Source of the DNA: Nocardioides sp. 503
GTDB taxonomy: Bacteria > Actinomycetota > Actinomycetes > Propionibacteriales > Nocardioidaceae
NCBI RefSeq assembly: GCF_004522095.1
Contig: NZ_SPUI01000003.1
Coordinates: 620,001 to 684,000 of the forward strand
Direction of reading: 5' to 3'
Length of the DNA stretch: 64,000 nt
Shown here: positions 16,473-26,800 of the stretch, piece after piece
Position numbering within the stretch: position 1 is the first letter of the stretch
Layout: each line of letters begins with the position of its first letter
Notes under the pieces: model-generated
Seen by the model: only the letters and a program-made list of their open reading frames with translations
Database searches by the model: none
Told to the model about the DNA's origin: nothing
Made by a program: the position numbers and the translations under genes

Positions 16473-17009
16473 GTGTTCGACGAGGTCCCGGTCCTCCCGG
16501 TGGTCATCCCGCTGGCCCTGGCGACCCTGGCGGTCCTGGTGTGGCACCTGCGGCGCAGCGGCCTGCTCTCGTGGCCCCGGGCCACGGTGGCGCTCGCGCT
16601 GTGCGTCTACGTCGCCGGGGTGGTCGCCAACACGGTGTTCCCGATCTTCCTGGACAAGCCGTCCGCGAGCGTGCCGTGGCACGCCTACATCTCCCTCACG
16701 CCGCTGGGCGGCTACGAGGCCGTGGACGCCGCCGTGAACGTCTGCGTCTTCCTCCCGCTCGGGGTGCTCCTGTCCCTGGCACTGCCGCGGTGGTCGTGGT
16801 GGGGCGTGCTCGCGGCCGCCGCGGCGTTCAGCGTCGGCATCGAGCTCACCCAGTACGTCACGGCGCACCTGCTGGGCGGCGGTCACGTCGCCGACGTCAA
16901 CGACCTCGCCTTCAACGTGGTCGGCGCCGCGCTCGGGATCGGGCTGCTCGTGGCGCTGGTGCGCGGACCGCGTGCGACGCGGCTGGCCGACCGGTTCCGC
17001 TGGGCCTGA
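16473..17009 (+). CDS. VanZ family membrane protein
   Basis: A 178-residue integral membrane protein with four to five hydrophobic segments (about 5-24, 37-55, 82-103, 108-125, 147-165). The VanZ features are visible: NTVFPIF near 50, [16 protein letters not shown] near 86-101, SVGIELTQY near 117-125 and [20 protein letters not shown] near 134-153. VanZ gives low-level teicoplanin resistance in enterococci, but most relatives have no known role, so no resistance function is inferred. The GTG has AGGAG upstream. No van cluster is nearby. Confidence 0.85.
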   Translation: MFDEVPVLPVVIPLALATLAVLVWHLRRSGLLSWPRATVALALCVYVAGVVANTVFPIFLDKPSASVPWHAYISLTPLGGYEAVDAAVNVCVFLPLGVLLSLALPRWSWWGVLAAAAAFSVGIELTQYVTAHLLGGGHVADVNDLAFNVVGAALGIGLLVALVRGPRATRLADRFRWA

Positions 17010-17037
17010 GGGGCCCAGGACGTCCGAGAAGCACAGA

Positions 17038-17059
17038 ACCCCCACCGGAGGGTGGGGGT
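17038..17059. terminator. Hairpin terminator between VanZ gene and tRNA-Tyr
   Basis: ACCCCCACC and GGTGGGGGT pair perfectly around a 4-base loop. It lies 28 bp after the VanZ stop and 27 bp after the 3' end of tRNA-Tyr on the other strand, so it can serve both. On the minus strand it is followed by TTCTG. Confidence 0.65.
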
Positions 17060-17085
17060 CCGCGGCCAGAACAGCTGGTGCTCTG

Positions 17086-17168
17086 TGGCAGGTGCAGGAT
17101 TCGAACCTGCGTAGGCATAAGCCGACGGATTTACAGTCCGTTCCCATTGGCCGCTCGGGCAACCTGCC
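17086..17168 (-). tRNA. tRNA-Tyr (anticodon GTA)
   Basis: An 83-nt class II tRNA with a long variable arm. Acceptor GGCAGGT (17162-17168) pairs with ACCTGCC, the anticodon loop is CTGTAAA within GGA/TCC stems, and the T arm has GGTTCGAATCC. The discriminator is A. Confidence 0.95.
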
Positions 17169-17272
17169 GGGTGTTCGACGACCGGGTGTTTGGCTGGTCG
17201 GCAACGAGGCGAAACAATAGCGCAGCCACAACCGCGAACGAAAAACGCACAGACCAGGAGCAGGTGAGCCAG

Positions 17273-17764
17273 ATGGGCGACTCGTCCTTCGACATCGTGA
17301 GCAAGTACGACCGGCAGGAGGTCGACAACGCGCTCGGGCAGACCGCCCGCGAGATCGCCACCCGCTTCGACTTCAAGGGGACCGGGGCGAGCATCGAGTG
17401 GCAGGGCGACGAGGCGATCGAGATCACCGCCTCGGCCGACGACCGCGCGAGCGCGGTCCTCGACGTGTTCAAGGGCAAGCTGATCAAGCGCGACGTGTCC
17501 CTCAAGGTCCTCGACCCCTCCGAGCCGCGGCAGTCCGGCACGGTCTCCAAGATCGGCATCGCGCTGAAGGAGGGCATCTCCTCGGAGGACGCCAAGAAGA
17601 TCTCCAAGCTGATCCGCGACGAGGGCCCCAAGGGTGTCAAGGCGCAGATCCAGGGCGACGAGCTGCGCGTCTCGTCCAAGAAGCGCGACGACCTCCAGGC
17701 CGTGCAGGCCCTCGTGAAGTCGCAGGACTACGAGTTCGCGGTGCAGTTCACCAACTACCGCTGA
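17273..17764 (+). CDS. YajQ family nucleotide-binding protein
   Basis: A 163-residue cytosolic protein of the YajQ family, two ferredoxin-like domains with nucleotide binding; a Xanthomonas member binds cyclic di-GMP and acts in gene control. [20 protein letters not shown] at the N-terminus, TRFDFKGT at about 25-32, LIKRDVS near 63-69, the [18 protein letters not shown] helix and the C-terminal [11 protein letters not shown] are all family marks. The start at 17273 follows AGGTGAG; a GTG three codons earlier is also in frame. No partner gene is nearby. Confidence 0.93.
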   Translation: MGDSSFDIVSKYDRQEVDNALGQTAREIATRFDFKGTGASIEWQGDEAIEITASADDRASAVLDVFKGKLIKRDVSLKVLDPSEPRQSGTVSKIGIALKEGISSEDAKKISKLIRDEGPKGVKAQIQGDELRVSSKKRDDLQAVQALVKSQDYEFAVQFTNYR

Positions 17765-17772
17765 CCGGCTGC

Positions 17773-17808
17773 GTCGAGCCCGGCGGCCTCACGGCCACCG
17801 GGCTCGAC
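17773..17808. terminator. Bidirectional terminator between YajQ and the giant RTX gene
   Basis: Outer arms GTCGAGCCCGG and CCGGGCTCGAC (11 bp, perfect) continue after one mismatch into an inner GGCC-TCAC-GGCC stem. The hairpin fills the gap between two convergent stop codons, 17764 and 17814. Confidence 0.75.
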
Positions 17809-17813
17809 GGCGA

Positions 17814-20800
17814 TCAGCTGGTCTCGCAGACGAAGCTGCCCTGGTTGGGGTACGTCGTCACGCGCTCGCTCCCCGGGATCGACAGCTCCGCGGAGCCCAC
17901 CGAGCCACCGGCCAGCGCCAGCTGGCGCAGCGCCGACGTCATGGACGAGGTCGGCAGGTTCTGGACCTTGCCGAGACCGAAGCCCGACTCGCAGAGCTTG
18001 TAGAAGTTGATCGACCCACGCCAGTCGATCAGGCGGTCGCCCTGCACCCGGCGGGTGCCGCCCTCGTCGCCCTGGTCGGCCTGGAACGCGTCCGGACCGG
18101 CGCCGCCGAAGAGCACGTCGACGCCGTTGAGGGTGCGACGGCGTCGGTCGGTGTCCTCGACCGGCGCCACGAGCTGCCACACCTTCGCGTCCTGCGTACG
18201 CCGCTTGACGTCGAGCACGTCGCTGCCGGCCCCGCCGAAGAGCCGGTCGTGGCCCACGCCGCCCCAGAGGGCGTCCGCGCCGTCACCGGCGAACACGACG
18301 TCGTCCCCGGCGCCTGCGTTGGTGACGTCGTTGCCGGCGCCACTGTGCACCGAGTCGGCCCCCGCGGAGCCCAGGACCACGTCGTCGCCGCCCAGCGTGG
18401 GCTGCGTCTGCGTGACCACGCGGACCAGCGTGCCGGCCGGTCGCACGAGCTCCTTGATGAAGCCCGCGCTGTCCGACACGGTGCGGTCGACCGCGCCGAG
18501 CGCGGCCGCCGGGGTCGGCACGTCGACGCCCTGGTCGCCGACGAGGGCGTCGTCGCCCTCACCGCCGTCGAGGATGTCGCCCTGCACCAGCTGGCCCAGG
18601 AAGGGCTGCTTGGGCCGCGACGTACGCGTGTTGTCGAACTGCCCGTAGAGGTCGTCGTCGCCCAGCCCGCCCAGGAGCCGGTCGCTGCCGGACCAGACGC
18701 CCGGACGCTCGTCGGCCATGGCCACCTGGCGCACCACGTGCACGCCGGACGCGCCGCCCGCGAGCGTCGTGTTGGGGCCGTCGCGGGTGACGCGGCCGTT
18801 GTCGCCCAGCAGCACGTCGCGGGCGTCTCCGCCGGTGAGCGCGTCGTTGCCGTCGACCAGCCCGGCCGCGGAGCGGTCCCCGGTCCCCGTCACCGGGGTG
18901 AGCAGCCGGTCCACGGTGGAGGCGCCGTCGACCGTGATGACGGCGCCGGTATTGACCGAGCCACCGCCGACCAGGTCGTCCTCGCCCGCGTCGCCGCCGA
19001 GGGTGTCGTCGCCGGCGTTGCCCTCGAGGTAGTCGTCGCCCGTGCCGCCGAGCAGCCGGTCGTTGGCGGCCTGGCCGAAGACCAGGTCACGACCGTCGTC
19101 GCCGCCCATCACGTCGGCCCCGCCGGTGCCCGCGGCCGCGGGCTTGGCGGCGGTCACCACGTCGAAGAGCAGCACCGAGCGCAGCAGGGTGCCGTCGGCC
19201 CGCGCCCTGGACGTCGGGTCGAGGCGCGCGTTGTCGCCGGCCATGACGTCGTCGCCGAGGCCGCCGTGCATCTGGTCGATGCCGTCGCGCTGGCCGTCGG
19301 CCACCCGGGTGGGGCTGATGACCCCGTCGTTGGAGGAGCCGCCGCCGGTGAGCGCGTCGTGGCCGCCGTCGCCCCACAGGGTGTCGGCGCCGGCGTCGCC
19401 CTCGACCGCGTCCTGACCGTCGCCGCCGTGGGCGGTGTCGTTGCCGCCCTGGCCGAAGATCCGGTCATCGCCCGGGCCCCCGCCCAGCGTGTCGGAGCCG
19501 AATGTCGTGGCCGGGGCCACGGCGCCGGGCGCCGGGGCGTCCAGGAGCCGCACGTACGGCGACCCGTCGGTGACCGGCGTGCCGTTGTCGCCGAGGACGA
19601 GGTCGTCGCCCTCGTCGCCCTCGACCGTGTCGCCCGCGCCGCCGTCGTAGGAGCCCGCGGTCCAGGACCCACCGAGGAGCTCGTCGGCGCCCAGGTTGCC
19701 GTGGATCAGGTCGCCGTCGGCACCACCCTCGATCCCGTCGGCGCCGTCACCGCCCTGGATGTCGTCGTCGCCGCCCTGACCCAGGATCAGGTCGTCGGCG
19801 CCACCTCCGCGCATCGCGTCGCCGGCACTCGTGGCCCCGGCGGGGGGTGCGGTCGTCGCGGGGTCGAACAGGACGATCTCGACCCCGGGCCTGATCCGCG
19901 CCCAGCGGGCGCGGGCCGGGCCGGTCGCCGACGGGTTCAGGCGGGCGTTGTCGCCGGCCATCACGTCGCGACCGTCGGCGTGGTCGACACCCTCGTCGCC
20001 CACGACCTCGTCGTTGCCGTCAGGGGTGCCCTCACCCGAGCGCGTGAGCGTCACCGCTCCGCTGGTGGAGGACCCGCCGACCAGGAGGTCGGCGCCGTCG
20101 TCGCCCTGCACCCGGTCGGAGCCGGGACCGCCCTCGACGACGTCGTCGCCGGGGCCGCCGTAGACGCGGTCGTCGCCGTTCTGGCCGAAGACCCAGTCGA
20201 CGCCGTAACCGCCGTAGGCGACGTCGTCGGTGCCGGACGCGGTGGTCGCCAGGAGGGTGACCCCCACGCCGGCGACGGCGGTGTCCGCCGGAGCCGTGCG
20301 CGAGAGGGCCGCGTTGCCGCCAGCCAGGACGTCGTCGCCGCCGTCACCGAGCAGCTCGTCGGCGCCGTCGTCCGCGCCGGCGGTCCCGCCGCCACCGGCG
20401 ATGAGGTCGTTGTCCGAGCCACCGCGGACGGTGTCGTCACCGGCGTCGCCGAAGAGCACGTCGGCCTGGGCGTCACCGACGACGAGGTCGTCGCCGGTGT
20501 CGCCGTGCACCGTGTCGGGGCCGTCGCCGCCGCGGACCAGGTCCGGCCCGGGGCCGCCGTGGACGTTGGTCTCGTCGCCCGCGCCGGCGTCGACGTAGTC
20601 GCCACCGAGCTGGCCGTCCAGGCGCGGGTCGACCCCGTCGCCGCCGAGGAGGCAGTCGCCGTTGCCGACGGCGCCGGTCAGGCTCGCCAGGTCGGCGACG
20701 CCGGTGTCACCGGTCCGGGAGCCGTTGCGCCCCTGGATGGACCCGTTGCCGTCGAGGTCGGCCTTGCCGTCCGCGATGACCAGGCCCACCAGGATGCCGG

Positions 20801-23800
20801 TGTAGCTGGCGCCGGTGGAGTCGCGCACCAGTCCGTCGACGACCTCCATGCCCTCGAGCTGGCCGTCGTCCAGGTTGTTGCCGCTGAGGTCGCCGTTGAG
20901 GTCGACCATGCCGTTGACGATGCTCGTCGTCGGGCCGCACACGATGGAGCGTGCCGAGTCGATCGCGGCCTCGGTGCTGCCGGCGTCGTCGCCGAGCAGG
21001 GTGTCCTCGCCGTTCTGGCCGACCAGGAGGTCGCGACCCTCGCCACCGGCGATGGTGTCGTCACCCTCGCCGCCGCGGGCGAGGTCGTCGCCCGCGTCGC
21101 CGTGCAGGTCGTCGTCCTTGCCGTCGCCCTGCAGGCGGTCGCGACCGCCGCCGCCGCGGATCTCGTCGGCGCCCTGCAGGCGCTCGACCACGTCGCTGCC
21201 GTCGCCGTCCAGGACGTCGTCGCCGCCGCGCCCGCAGACGAGGTCGTCCCCGGCACCGCCGGAGAGCTGGTCGGCCCCGGCGCCACCGATGATGTAGTCG
21301 CGGTCGGGCCCGCCCGTCACGCTGTCGTGGCCCTCGGGGGTCGCCCCACCGGCCGCGGCGCACTCCGTGCGCGCGGCGTCCAGGGTCGGCACGGTGACGG
21401 TCTCGACCGTCACCTCCACCTCCTGCATGACGTTGGACTCGGTGACGCCGAAGACCTTGGTCTTCTGCGTGTTCTCCCACGTGGTCGCCGACGTGTCGAA
21501 GGCGCCGCCGACCGCCACGTCGGAGCCGTCGCCGCCCCCGACCTGGTCGGAGCCGTCGCCGCCGACGAGGAGGTCGCCGGCGTCGAGGAGCGGCCCGACC
21601 ACCTCGGGACGCGTGGAGGGGAAGATCATCGTGGGCAGCGCGCCCACGCCCCCGTCGATCACGTCGTCGCCGCTGTCGCCGTTGACCTGGTCGCCACCGG
21701 GGCCGCCGCTCACGCTGTCGTCACCGGGTCCGCCGGAGACGATGTCGCGGCCCTGGCCGCCGTCGATGAGGTCGTTGCCCGCACCGCCGGAGACGACGGG
21801 GTCCGCGCCGGCGCCGACGTCGATGGAGTCGTTGCCGTCGCCACCCCGGACGTCGTCGCTGCCGCCCGCGGTGACGAGGGTGTCGTCGCCCTCACCACCG
21901 GTGACGGTGGCCGGGACGGTGAACGGGATCTCCTGCAGCGTGGTGGTGTCCCCGTCGACGGTGAGCAGCTGGCCAGGGTACAGACGCACCGCGTCCTTGC
22001 CCTCGAGCCCGTCGGCGAGGATCCGTCCCCCTGCGGGGACGGTGTAGTCCTGCACGAGGTTGAAGGCGCTCACCTGCACCTTGGTGCCGCTCGTCCCCGA
22101 CGGCGCCATCTGACGCACGGTGTACTGCTCGTCCGTCGTGAGCGGGTAGGCGTTGCGGGAGCCGGAGGCCGAGCCCATGGTCAGCCTGAGGTCGTTGCCC
22201 GCGGCGATCGCGAGCTTGGGCTCGACGGTGGCGCAGTTGAACTCGAAGAGCTTCAGCCGCGGGCTGCGGACGATGTCGAACTCCTTCTCGATGCTGAAGA
22301 GGAACAGGTCGACCGAGAAGTAGAAGGTCAGGAAGAACACGATGCCCGAGGACACGTTGAAGGCGCAGTCGGGTCCGCTGGCGGAGCCCGCGAACTCCGT
22401 GGAGTAGATCTTGCCGTCGTTGTCGGGGTCGAAGGCGTCGAGGGACAGGTCGAGCGTGACGCCACCCCTGATCCCGGCCTCGGCGAAGCCGATGCTGATC
22501 GAGGCCCCTGCCTGCACGGTGAACGTCAGCTGGATCTCCGGGACGTCCTCACCGTCCTCGAGGTCGTCGATGTAGAAGCCGTCGCTGAAGACCTGGCTCT
22601 GCGAGGACTCCGGCAGCCCGCGCACGTCGCCGGGCTCGGCCGCCTCGATGGTGCGCGTCAGGCCCTTGGTGTCGAAGCCGAAGGCGAAGCGGCCGTCGAG
22701 TCCGACCGTGCCGCCGATGGAGGCGACGACCGGGACCGGACCGATCGCGAACGGCCCGAACTTGCGCACGATCGAGGCCGAGGCACCGGCGTGACCCAGG
22801 TCGACGTACAGCATCGTGGCGTCGCCGGCGTCGAGCAGCAGGTCGTAGACCTGCGTGGAGTCCTCGAGGACCGGGACCGTGATGCTGGGCAGGCTGAAGT
22901 AGACGTCCTTGGACATCTCCTTCTTGACGTTCTTGCCCGCGGGGGCCGGCGCCGGGGTGCCGGGGGTGCCGGCAGGGGCGCCCGCGGCGACCGGGGCGAC
23001 GGCGGCGCTCGCGGCGCGCGCCTTCTTGATGTCGGACAGGCTCGCCTCGTCGCACGGCGGCTTGGCCGGCTTGGGCGCAGCGGGGGTGCCGGGGGTCGGC
23101 GTGGGGGTCGGGGTCGGGGTGGTGGTGCCGGCCGCGGACTTGGCGACCGCCTTGGTGCACGAGCCGGCGCCGAGCTGGGCGGCGGGCAGGTGGAAGGCGC
23201 CGGGGACGCCGGCACCGAGCGAGACGAGCTCGGCCTCCGTGCCCGCGCCGGGAAGGCGGGCCAGCAGCTGCTGGAACTGCAGCAGGTTGGCGATCAGGCC
23301 GACCGCGGCGTGCTGCTTGACCAGGATCGACATGAGCGAGACCTCGCCGCCGCCGACGAGCTCGGACAGGTCGCTGATGACCGGGATCGGCTTGGCGAGC
23401 ACGTCGACCACGGGGTTGAGCGGTGCCAGCCACTTGCGGGCCTTGGAGTAGCCCGTGTCGAGCGCCTGGTAGACGGTGCGGGCGTCGATCTGGAGCTGGT
23501 CGAACTTCAGCCCCGCCTCGGCGAACTCGCCGTCCTCCCACGCCAGGTCGATGGCGCCCAGGACGTCGAAGAAGCCGAGCTTGGAGGCGTAGGACTCGAA
23601 GTAGACCGCCAGGCGGCCCTCACCCTCGGCCTCGGTCGCGAAACCCAGCAACTTGTCGAAGAGCGCCGGCAGGTAGACGCGGTGCTCGGAGTCGGCGGCG
23701 TCCCCGGGGGTCAGCCGGACGGTGAGGTCGGCGGCGAGGCCCGTGCCCTCCCCCGCAGCGGCCTTGCGGTCCACGAGGACCGAGGGCAGCTTGCCGACGA

Positions 23801-26800
23801 AGGCGTCGATGCAGGTCGCATCGGGGGACTTGCTGGCGACGACCTTGGAGGTCACCGCGGCACTCTGCTTCTGCTCCCACTTGCCGGACCGGTCCCAGTC
23901 GTGGCAGGTGTCGGCCGCGTAGTCGGGCAGCGAGGCCTCGACGTGGGCGGTCAGCACGGAGACGGCGTCCTCCCCGGACGCGGGGTCGAGGACGACGTAC
24001 GGGCCGGTGCCGCGCTCGATGCCGACCTCGACGGCGAGCTTCCACGTGGTGCTCGCGGGGATCTCGAGGTTGGTGGAGATGGCGATGCCGGCCAGGCCGG
24101 GCTCGAAGCCGACGTCGCCGCTGGTGCTGCCCTCGACCTTCAGCTCGGCCTTGACGGCGCTCACGTCCTTCACCTTGTCGGTGCCGGAGCAGGCGCCGCC
24201 GCAGGTCACGGTGACCGTCGTGTCCGGGATGGTCAGGCCCTGCACCGTGACGCCGTTCAGCGCCGTGGTGAGGGCCGTCGCCAGCGAGCTGGCCGAGTCG
24301 GTCTCGGGGACGGTCACGTCGGTCAGCGCGGTGCGCGCGGCGCCGACGTAGCTCGAGACCGCGTCGGGGATCTCGGCCGCGGCGTCCAGGTCGGTGCCGA
24401 CGAGCGGCAGGCTCTGGCCCGACAGGTTGCCGTCGAGGGAGTCGCCCAGCGTGCGGCTCAGGCCGGCGAGGCCGTCGGTGAGGAAGCGGTAGGCGAGCGG
24501 CTGGGAGGCCAGGTCGGCCCCGGTGCCGCCGGAGCTGTCCTCGGCCTTGAGGGCCACCTGGACCGTGGTCGGCGTGGGGGTGGTCGTCAGCGGCAGGTCG
24601 ATGCAGGCCGCGATGTCGTCGCCCGTGGCTCCGCCACAGGTCTGCGCCGGGCCGTTGAGCGAGCGCTTGTGCTCGAGGGAGTCGCGGAAGCCCGCGATCG
24701 GGATCCAGTCGCCCGCGGACGAGGACGGGGAGGTCTCGCTCCGGACGCCGATGCCGATGGCGATGCCCGCGGGGGCGCCGGTCCGGGTCTGCGTGGCGCC
24801 GTACTCGGTGGCGAGGTCGGCCAGCGAGGCCTTCATCTGCGAGGCGGTGGCGGCGAAGCCGGAGACCTTCTCCTCGACGGTCGTCTCGTTGCCGACGTAG
24901 GACGTGGCGTCGGAGAGGTCGACCGCCAGCCGGACGTCGGCGCGCGAGGAGGTCTTCAGGGGGACGGCGACGCGCTTGGCGAGGCCCTCCTCGTCGACGC
25001 CCCCACCGAGCACGCGGACCTCGCTGTCGCCGGCGGTCACGCGCAGGGGCACGACGCTGGTGACGTCGGGGGTGCTGAGGGCGGTGCTGAGCTCGAGGCG
25101 GTCACCGGTCGCGGCCAGGCCGAGGTCGGTGGTGCCGGCCGGCAGGTAGTGCTCCACGGCGTCCGCGAAGGCCTGCATGGTCGAGACGTCGACGTCGGGG
25201 GTCTCGTCCGTCGTCGCGGCCTGGACGTCGGCGAGCATGTCGGTCAGCTTGACCCGGGCGGCGCTGATCTCGGACGGCTTCAGGTCCACCAGCGGCAGGG
25301 TGCGCTCGCTGTCGAGGGCGGCCGCCGGGCTGTCGTAGGTCGTCAGCACCGCGGCGAGGTCGTCGATCAGCACGTCGCGCAGGGCCTCGGGGTCGCCGTT
25401 GATCACGTAGCGGTGACCGGCGGACATCGACCCGTCGGCGGTCAGGGTGCCCGCGGTGCAGGTGAGCGTGTGCTCGTCGACGACGGTGAACGCCGTGCAG
25501 ACGGTGTTCTCGGCGTCGCTGGGGTCCTGGTCGTAGAGCTGGCGCGTGACCTCGCGCTCGCCCGCGGGCATCTGGTCGTCGACCCCGAACTGGCGGTAGA
25601 AGTCGGCGCCCGTGTCGACGAGGGTGTCGTCCTCGGAGCCGTCGCCCATCACGCCCTGGCGGGACGGGACGAGGTCGAGCAGCCGCAGGCGGTCGTAGTC
25701 GCCGCCGGTGACGACGGTCGGCAGCCGGCCCGGCGCGAGGTCCGCCCAGGTCGCGTCGATCGTGCCCTCGACGTTCAGGGGCCGCGTCAGGCTCTCGTCA
25801 CGCTGGGCGGAGTCCTTGACGAGGAGGCTGGCGGTGGCGGTGAGGCCGCGGGTGGTGACGGGGTCGACCGGGTCGCCGGCGCCCTGGTCGGGGTCGGCAC
25901 CCAGGAGCTGACGGATGTCGACGGCGTCCGCGACGGTGCCGCCGTCGATCGCGACGTCCTCGGTGGGGACGGTGACGCGGGCGGCGACCTCGTCGGTCGT
26001 CAGCGCGTAGTCCGCGACGTCCACGTCCACCTGGAGGAAGCCGATCCGGGCCACCATGGCGGCGTCCTCGGCGAGCTGGGCGCTGACGTCCTGGACCTGG
26101 TAGAGCACGCCGTCCGTGCCGGGCTTGACGTAGGTCACCGGCTCAGGGGCCGGCTCCTCACCGGGAGCGGGCGCGGGGGCGAACGGGACCAGCCCGATGC
26201 CGAAGGTGGCGCCGAAGGCGCGCCCGGTGGTCGTGACGTCGGCCTGGCCGGACTCCGGCTCGGCGTACTGAGCGCCGTCCGGGCGGTCCCCCGTGCGCGG
26301 GCAGACGCGCGGGACCGTGCCGGCCTTGGCCTGGCAGAGCCCCGTGAGGCCGGTCAGCGGCGCGAGGCTGCCGCTGCCGCCGGTCTGCAGCTCGGTGACC
26401 TCGGCGGCGGGGCGGTCCTCCTGGACCGCGACCTCGAGCGAGCGGTTGGCGGGGTCGTAGCTGAGCGTGCCGTCGAGCCCGAGCTGGGCCACGGCCTGGG
26501 CGAGGTCCTGCACGGAGCCCATGAGGGTGCGGGCGCGGTGGCGCTCGCCGTCACTGACGAAGGAGACCTTCAGGACCGGGAAGCCGTCGCCGCCCTCGAC
26601 CGCGACGTTGGCCGTCGGGGCGGTCCCCACGGTGTCGTCGCCGCCGCCGGTGATGGTGACGCCGTCGTCGGGGCTGGACCACTCGATCGTGCCGGGCTGG
26701 GGCGTGAACCCGCTCGTGGTCGCCTGGCAGTACTGGACCTGCCCGGGGCGCAGGGCGCCCGACGGCGGAGAGGTGTCGGCCGCGCCGCACGTGATGGTGG

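Noticed and set aside
14395..16737. A 780-codon + strand frame opposite the FAD dehydrogenase
   Set aside because: The opposite strand has clear flavoprotein motifs and a ribosome site; this frame is GC-driven and runs across two real genes.
17950..18050. LPXTG or similar wall-sorting signal at the end of the giant protein
   Set aside because: The C-terminus has no LPXTG-like motif, no hydrophobic segment and no basic tail.
18000..21900. CRISPR-like periodic DNA repeats
   Set aside because: The periodicity is 27 bases of degenerate codons for the RTX nonapeptide in an intact frame, with no constant repeat and variable spacers.
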